From assembly GCA_030610915.1 (NCBI GenBank), contig JAUWQS010000108.1:1-6164 (forward strand): a stretch of 6,164 nucleotides of DNA, written 5' to 3'. A program made the translations under genes and the position numbers. The first letter of the stretch is position 1, and every line of letters begins with the position of its first letter. The notes under the pieces are model-generated. The model did not search any database and was not told the origin of the DNA. It saw only the letters and a program-made list of their open reading frames with translations. Below are positions 5,545 to 6,164 of this stretch, piece by piece. This stretch comes from Pseudomonadota bacterium. Lineage in GTDB: Bacteria > Desulfobacterota > Syntrophia > Syntrophales > JADFWA01.

Positions 5545-6164
5545 ATGGCCATAATTATCGACGGAAAGAAGATAGCACAGGATATCAGGATGGAGATCAG
5601 GGACAAGGCGCTTGAACTGAAGGCAAAAACCGGAATAGTACCGGGACTTGCCGTTATCCTTGTTGGAGAGGATCCAGCATCAAAGATATACGTCGGGAGA
5701 AAAGAGGATGCATGTAAAGATGCCGGTTTTGTCTCCAGGGAATACAGGCTGCCTGCGGAGGTGGATGAGAGTGAGTTGACAGATATCATCGGTGATCTGA
5801 ACCTTGATAGCAGGATACATGGTATTCTGGTTCAACTTCCCCTTCCCGGACATATAACCCCGGATACGATTATAGAGGCTATTGATCCCAGGAAGGATGT
5901 CGACGGCTTCCATCCATACAATATTGGACGTCTCTTCTATGGCAATCCATACCACAGGGCCTGCACCCCGACGGGTATTCTGGAACTTCTCGATCGCAGC
6001 GGGGTGGAAATAGAGGGGAAAGAGGCCGTTATTGTGGGCAGGAGTAATATTGTGGGGAAACCCCTTGCCCTCATGTTACTTGCGAGGCATGCCACCGTCA
6101 CTGTCTGTCATACGAGGACAAAGAACCTTGCCGAAGTTACAGGCAGGGCGGAACTCCTTATTTC
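5545..6164 (+). CDS. folD: Bifunctional methylenetetrahydrofolate dehydrogenase / methenyl-THF cyclohydrolase, N-terminal part
   Basis: FolD interconverts 5,10-methylene-, 5,10-methenyl- and 10-formyl-tetrahydrofolate in the cytoplasm, with NADP or NAD, supplying one-carbon units for purines and formylmethionine or running in acetogenic-type pathways. The frame is open to the right edge: 206 codons are visible of an expected 280-300, so the C-terminus is missing. It begins MAIIIDGKKIAQDIR. The active-site pair Tyr49 and Lys53 lies in SKIYVGRKEDAC, Gln97 in GILVQLPLP and Asp120 in KDVDGFHP, matching Gln98 and Asp121 of the E. coli enzyme with an offset of one. CTPTG is at 140-144 and the nucleotide-binding GRSNIVGKP at 165-173. 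All catalytic residues present in this part are intact. The ATG at 5545 is preceded by GGAGG at 5536-5540. It is transcribed divergently from the acyl-CoA synthetase gene. Its cofactor preference cannot be told. Confidence 0.97.
   Translation, partial: MAIIIDGKKIAQDIRMEIRDKALELKAKTGIVPGLAVILVGEDPASKIYVGRKEDACKDAGFVSREYRLPAEVDESELTDIIGDLNLDSRIHGILVQLPLPGHITPDTIIEAIDPRKDVDGFHPYNIGRLFYGNPYHRACTPTGILELLDRSGVEIEGKEAVIVGRSNIVGKPLALMLLARHATVTVCHTRTKNLAEVTGRAELLI

Noticed and set aside
5511..5955. Two minus-strand ORFs of about 90 residues
   Set aside because: They are antisense to folD, whose motifs are clear in the plus frame.

Overview
The window joins two blocks of different character. The left block (1 to about 2174, + strand) is visibly A+T-rich and looks like the end of a cell-surface polysaccharide cluster. 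It holds the C-terminal part of a Wzx-type flippase, cut by the left window edge, and a radical SAM protein with a SPASM-like cysteine-rich tail, joined by a 4-nt GTGA stop/start overlap. The right block (2524 to the end) is richer in G+C and looks like core metabolism. On the minus strand, an acyl-CoA synthetase-like gene is followed by a thiolase. Divergently on the plus strand, folD begins and runs off the right edge.

The two blocks converge on a gene-free stretch (2175-2523) packed with palindromes: a REP-like hairpin, a short GC hairpin, a roughly 108-bp MITE-like element with 33-bp imperfect terminal inverted repeats, and a strong hairpin just past the thiolase stop. A fifth palindromic repeat (about 3855-3931), bracketed by imperfect 24-25-bp direct repeats, lies between the synthetase and thiolase genes. 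The synthetase stops exactly where this repeat region begins, before the position of the conserved C-terminal catalytic lysine (A10 motif). It also has an unusual lysine-less A3 loop.

Gene order suggests two transcription units around a divergent control region (5377-5544) with convincing sigma-70-type promoters on both strands. One runs acyl-CoA synthetase then thiolase (activation and thiolytic cleavage or condensation of acyl groups); the other starts with folD (one-carbon folate metabolism). The left block probably belongs to one long surface-glycan operon whose earlier genes lie upstream.

The organism is a bacterium with Shine-Dalgarno leaders. The acyl-CoA genes and the families of interspersed palindromes fit an anaerobic Desulfobacterota (former Deltaproteobacteria, Syntrophus-like) or a neighbouring phylum, but this is a weak guess from gene content and repeat style. 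I saw no CRISPR array, tRNA, rRNA or intact transposase. The most unusual features are the synthetase lacking its catalytic tail beside a repeat, the thiolase insertion, and the mobile-looking palindromes at the block boundary.
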